Assembly (NCBI RefSeq): GCF_021117345.1
Contig: NZ_CP088261.1
Coordinates: forward strand, 1,798,001-1,862,000
Direction: 5' to 3'
Source: Microbacterium sp. cx-55
GTDB lineage: Bacteria; Actinomycetota; Actinomycetes; Actinomycetales; Microbacteriaceae
Length of the DNA: 64,000 nt
Shown: one piece after another, positions 61,161 to 64,000 of the stretch
Numbering within the stretch: position 1 is the first letter of the stretch
How the letters are laid out: the number at the start of each line of letters is the position of its first letter
The notes under the pieces: generated by a model
Told to the model about the DNA's origin: nothing
Databases searched by the model: none
What the model saw: the letters and a program-made list of their open reading frames with translations, nothing else
Made by a program: the position numbers and the translations under genes

Positions 61161-63298
61161 GCTCCGTAGATTCCACCGTCCTGGCGGCTCTCGCCGAAGG
61201 CACGCACCACTCGCCGCACGACATCCTGGGCATGCACGCCGGAGAAGGCGCCGACTCATGGGTGGTTCGCGCCCGCCGACCGCTCGCCGAGAGCGTGACG
61301 GCCGTCTTCGGGGACGGCCGTCGGGTCTCACTCGCGCATCTGGAGTCCGGCATCTGGGAAGGATCCGTCGCGGGCGAGTACATGCCGTACCAGCTCGTCT
61401 CGACTTATCGCGAGGGCCCGGCGCACGTCGCCGATGACCCGTACCGATTCACCCCCACAGTGGGCGAACTCGACCTGCATCTCATCCGCGAGGGCCGCCA
61501 CGAGAAGCTCTGGGAGGTCCTCGGATCGCACGTCCGCCGCCACGGCGGCGCGGCCGGCACGTCCTTCGCCGTATGGGCGCCCAACGCTCGCGCCGTGCGG
61601 GTCGTCGGCGACCACAACGGGTGGGACGGCCGCGGGCAGGCGATGCGTTCGATGGGGTCCAGCGGCGTATGGGAGATCTTCCTCCCGGGGATCGGCGCGG
61701 GAACGGCCTACAAGTACGAGATCCTCACCGCGAACGACGGCTGGATCATGAAAGCGGACCCGATGGCACGCCTGGCCGAAGTGCCGCCGGCGACCGCATC
61801 CGTCGTCACGGACTCCGAGTACGTCTGGCAGGACGACGAGTGGATCGCCGAGCGCGCCCGCACGCAGCCCGTCGATCGGCCGATGTCGGTGTACGAGCTG
61901 CACCTGGGGTCGTGGCGTCCGGGCCTCGGTTACCGTGACGCGGCCGACCCGCTCGTGGAGTACCTCACGGCGCAGGGGTTCACGCACGTCGAGTTCCTGC
62001 CCCTGGCCGAGCATCCGTTCGGTGGGTCCTGGGGCTACCAGGTGTCGGGCTACTACGCCCCCACGAGCCGCTTCGGCGGCCCCGACGACCTCCGCTACCT
62101 CATCGACCGCCTGCACGCGGCCGGCATCGGGGTCATCATGGACTGGGTGCCGGGGCATTTCCCCAAGGACGCCTTCGCCCTGGCACGCTTCGACGGTCAG
62201 CCGCTGTATGAGCACCCCGACCCGCGCCGCGGCGAGCACCGGGACTGGGGCACCCTGATCTTCGACTACGGACGCAACGAGGTGCGGAACTTCCTCGTCG
62301 CGAACGCGCTGTACTGGTTCGAGGAGTTCCACGTCGACGGGCTGCGTGTGGATGCGGTCGCCTCCATGCTGTACCTCGACTACTCCCGTGACGCCGGTGA
62401 GTGGGAACCGAACGTTCACGGCGGACGCGAGAATCTCGAGGCCATCCGGTTCCTCCAGGAGACGAACGCGACGGTCTACAAGACGTTCCCGGGCGTCGCG
62501 ATGATCGCGGAGGAGTCGACGAGCTTCCCCGGCGTCACCGCGCCCACGAGCGCCGGCGGACTCGGTTTCGGTTTCAAATGGAACATGGGATGGATGAACG
62601 ACACGCTCGTCTACATCGCCCGCGATCCGATGTACCGCTCGCATCACGAGGGTGAACTCTCGTTCTCGTTCGTCTACGCGTTCACCGAGAACTTCGTGCT
62701 CCCGATCAGTCACGACGAGGTCGTGCACGGCAAGGGGAGCCTGTTCACGCGGATGCCGGGAGACCACTGGCAGAAGCTCGCCGGCATGCGCCTGTTCCTC
62801 AGCTACATGTGGGGGCACCCGGGCAAGCAGCTGCTATTCATGGGCCAGGAGTTCGGCCAGATGTCGGAGTGGTCGGAAGGACGCGGGCTCGACTGGTGGC
62901 TGCTCGACCAGCCTTCTCATCGTCAGCTGCAGGACTTCGTCGCCGCGTTGAACGCGGCCTACCGGGCTCAGCCCGCGCTGTGGGCGCGGGACAGCGACGG
63001 CGGCGCGTTCGATCGGATCGGCGGTCCGGTCTGGAACCCGAACGTGTCGGCGTTCGTCCGGCGTGACGGTGCCGGCGACACGGTCGCGATCGTGTGCAAC
63101 TTCTCCGGAGTTCCCCTCACGGACTTCGCGCTCGACCTGCCGGCCGCGGGCACGTGGGCCGAGATCCTCAACTCGGACGCGTCCGAGTACGGCGGATCGG
63201 GCGTCGGAAACTTCGGCTCGGTGCAGACGGATGCCGAGGGCCGCGCGCGCGTCTCCGTGCCGCCGCTCGGCGCGCTCTGGCTGCGGCACGAGTCCTGA
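61157..63298 (+). CDS. glgB: 1,4-alpha-glucan branching enzyme GlgB
   Basis: A 713-residue GH13 enzyme that makes alpha-1,6 branches. It has an N-terminal CBM48-like domain (HSPHDILGMH; GTSFAVWAPNARAVRVVG), then catalytic Asp399 in DGLRVDAVASMLYLDYSR, Glu452 in MIAEEST and the final FVLPISHDEVVHGKGSL. Together with GlgE it builds branched alpha-glucan. It is translationally coupled to glgE. Confidence 0.96.
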   Translation: MSSVDSTVLAALAEGTHHSPHDILGMHAGEGADSWVVRARRPLAESVTAVFGDGRRVSLAHLESGIWEGSVAGEYMPYQLVSTYREGPAHVADDPYRFTPTVGELDLHLIREGRHEKLWEVLGSHVRRHGGAAGTSFAVWAPNARAVRVVGDHNGWDGRGQAMRSMGSSGVWEIFLPGIGAGTAYKYEILTANDGWIMKADPMARLAEVPPATASVVTDSEYVWQDDEWIAERARTQPVDRPMSVYELHLGSWRPGLGYRDAADPLVEYLTAQGFTHVEFLPLAEHPFGGSWGYQVSGYYAPTSRFGGPDDLRYLIDRLHAAGIGVIMDWVPGHFPKDAFALARFDGQPLYEHPDPRRGEHRDWGTLIFDYGRNEVRNFLVANALYWFEEFHVDGLRVDAVASMLYLDYSRDAGEWEPNVHGGRENLEAIRFLQETNATVYKTFPGVAMIAEESTSFPGVTAPTSAGGLGFGFKWNMGWMNDTLVYIARDPMYRSHHEGELSFSFVYAFTENFVLPISHDEVVHGKGSLFTRMPGDHWQKLAGMRLFLSYMWGHPGKQLLFMGQEFGQMSEWSEGRGLDWWLLDQPSHRQLQDFVAALNAAYRAQPALWARDSDGGAFDRIGGPVWNPNVSAFVRRDGAGDTVAIVCNFSGVPLTDFALDLPAAGTWAEILNSDASEYGGSGVGNFGSVQTDAEGRARVSVPPLGALWLRHES

Positions 63299-63333
63299 CC
63301 GCTCCGCACCGCCCACACCGCGGCCGCTGAACC

Positions 63334-64000
63334 TCAGAACAGAAGCGAGGCGAGGCGGCCGCGGGCCCGGATGACGCGCGGGTCGGCGTCGCCGATCAGC
63401 CCGAAGAGCTCCAGCAGCCGTTCCCGAACGGGCGCCCGTTCGTCCGTCGGCAGTGCCGCGAAGAGTTCGAGGAGACGCTCGAAGGCATCCTCCACGTGAC
63501 CGCCGGAGACGTCGAGGTCGGCGACGGCGAACTGCGCGCCCACGTCGAGCGGCGCTGCCGCCGCGGCGGCCCGAGCTTCCTGCAGGTTCAGTCCCTGCAC
63601 CCGCTGCAGAAGCCGCACCTGTCCGAGACCCGCCTGCGCGTCCGCATCTCGGGGATTCTCCGCGAGCGCGCGCTCGTAGGCGTCGACCGCGCGAACGTAG
63701 TCGCCGGCCTCGATCGCGTCGTACGCTTCCGCGTGCAGCGGCGGCACCGGCGGCTCCTCGGGCTCGGACGCACCATCCGCCGCGTCCTGATCTCCGACCG
63801 GGACCGTGCCCGTCACACCGTTCTGCGCGGCGAGCTGCAGCAGCTGGGCGAACACTTCGCGCACCTGCTGCTCCGGCACCGCGCCGGTGAACATCGGCAC
63901 CGGCTGCCCGGCGACGAGCGCGACGACCATCGGAATCGACTGCGCCCGGAAGGCTTGCTGGAGCTGCGGGTTCGCGTCGACGTCGACCTTCGCGAGCACG
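63334..64000 (-). CDS. Thioredoxin-TPR protein (CnoX/YbbN-like), partial
   Basis: The C-terminal 222 codons of a protein that starts beyond the right edge. The visible part includes the end of a thioredoxin fold (LAKVDVDANPQLQQAFRAQSIPMVVAL), a linker rich in Glu and Pro, then TPR-like helices (AYDAIEAGDYVRAVDAYERAL; LGQVRLLQRVQ). This layout matches CnoX/YbbN, a chaperedoxin that protects client proteins from oxidation. The CXXC site, if any, is outside the window. Confidence 0.88.
   Translation of the reverse strand, partial: VLAKVDVDANPQLQQAFRAQSIPMVVALVAGQPVPMFTGAVPEQQVREVFAQLLQLAAQNGVTGTVPVGDQDAADGASEPEEPPVPPLHAEAYDAIEAGDYVRAVDAYERALAENPRDADAQAGLGQVRLLQRVQGLNLQEARAAAAAAPLDVGAQFAVADLDVSGGHVEDAFERLLELFAALPTDERAPVRERLLELFGLIGDADPRVIRARGRLASLLF

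Noticed and set aside
56646..61331. Very long minus-strand open frame of more than 1500 codons
   Set aside because: It lies opposite glgX and glgE, both with full catalytic motifs, and has no recognisable domain. High GC content suppresses stops on the opposite strand.

Overview
The window is a gene-dense, GC-rich stretch of chromosome from an actinobacterium. The best fit is Microbacteriaceae, probably Microbacterium or a close relative. The basis is the tig/clpP1/clpP2/clpX block, an ileS preceded by an actinobacterial T-box leader, an archaeal-type ValRS, a GlgE-type glucan cluster, frequent GTG starts and very short intergenic gaps. The genus is an inference from gene content and style; no search was run.

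Layout. 1-3692: 5' end of folC and the long ileS on the minus strand, with a T-box leader up to about 3905. 4026-5650: a GNAT acetyltransferase between two copies of a 111-bp palindromic repeat, then an AbiEi/DUF559-like protein. 5901-10816: valS, a small unknown ORF and an M3 oligopeptidase. 10968-15835: clpX, clpP2, clpP1, a TPR protein and trigger factor, all minus strand and split by terminators. 15911-16228: tRNA-Pro(TGG) and tRNA-Gly(TCC). 16257-19630: a gamma-carbonic-anhydrase-like protein, an OafA-type acyltransferase with SGNH domain, and dps. 19694-24630: an overlapping minus-strand run of amidohydrolase and PaiB-like protein, then nei, rpiB and ferrochelatase. 24820-29236: aminopeptidase N and a two-gene ABC exporter. 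29286-31572: two SDR enzymes and a divergent TetR regulator with duplicated operators. 31658-34874: MscS channel, truncated haemoglobin and a flavoprotein dehydrogenase. 34884-40361: thioesterases, ettA, a lipoprotein, an SSB paralogue and small unknowns. 40385-42545: a divergent MocR regulator and YczE-like membrane protein, the latter overlapping tRNA-Arg(TCT). 42627-46759: orn, tRNA-His, a zincin-clpS-DUF2017 trio, a P-loop kinase, a GerW-like protein and dinB. 46835-50150: gatCAB. 50235-56776: acyl-CoA ligase, ligA, mnmA and a cysteine desulfurase. 56877-63298: glgX, glgE and glgB. The right edge cuts a thioredoxin/TPR (CnoX-like) gene.

Most of the window is housekeeping: tRNA charging (ileS, valS, gatCAB), proteolysis and folding (Clp, trigger factor, ClpS), DNA repair (nei, dinB, ligA), tRNA thiolation (cysteine desulfurase with MnmA) and alpha-glucan synthesis. 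I see no prophage, insertion sequence, CRISPR array or clear defence island.

The points most worth a second look are the 111-bp repeats flanking the GNAT gene, an apparent 1-bp frameshift in clpS, twin TetR operators, one of which encodes the first codons of the gene it controls, a perfect hairpin abutting tRNA-Gly, and a membrane-protein ORF that stops inside tRNA-Arg.
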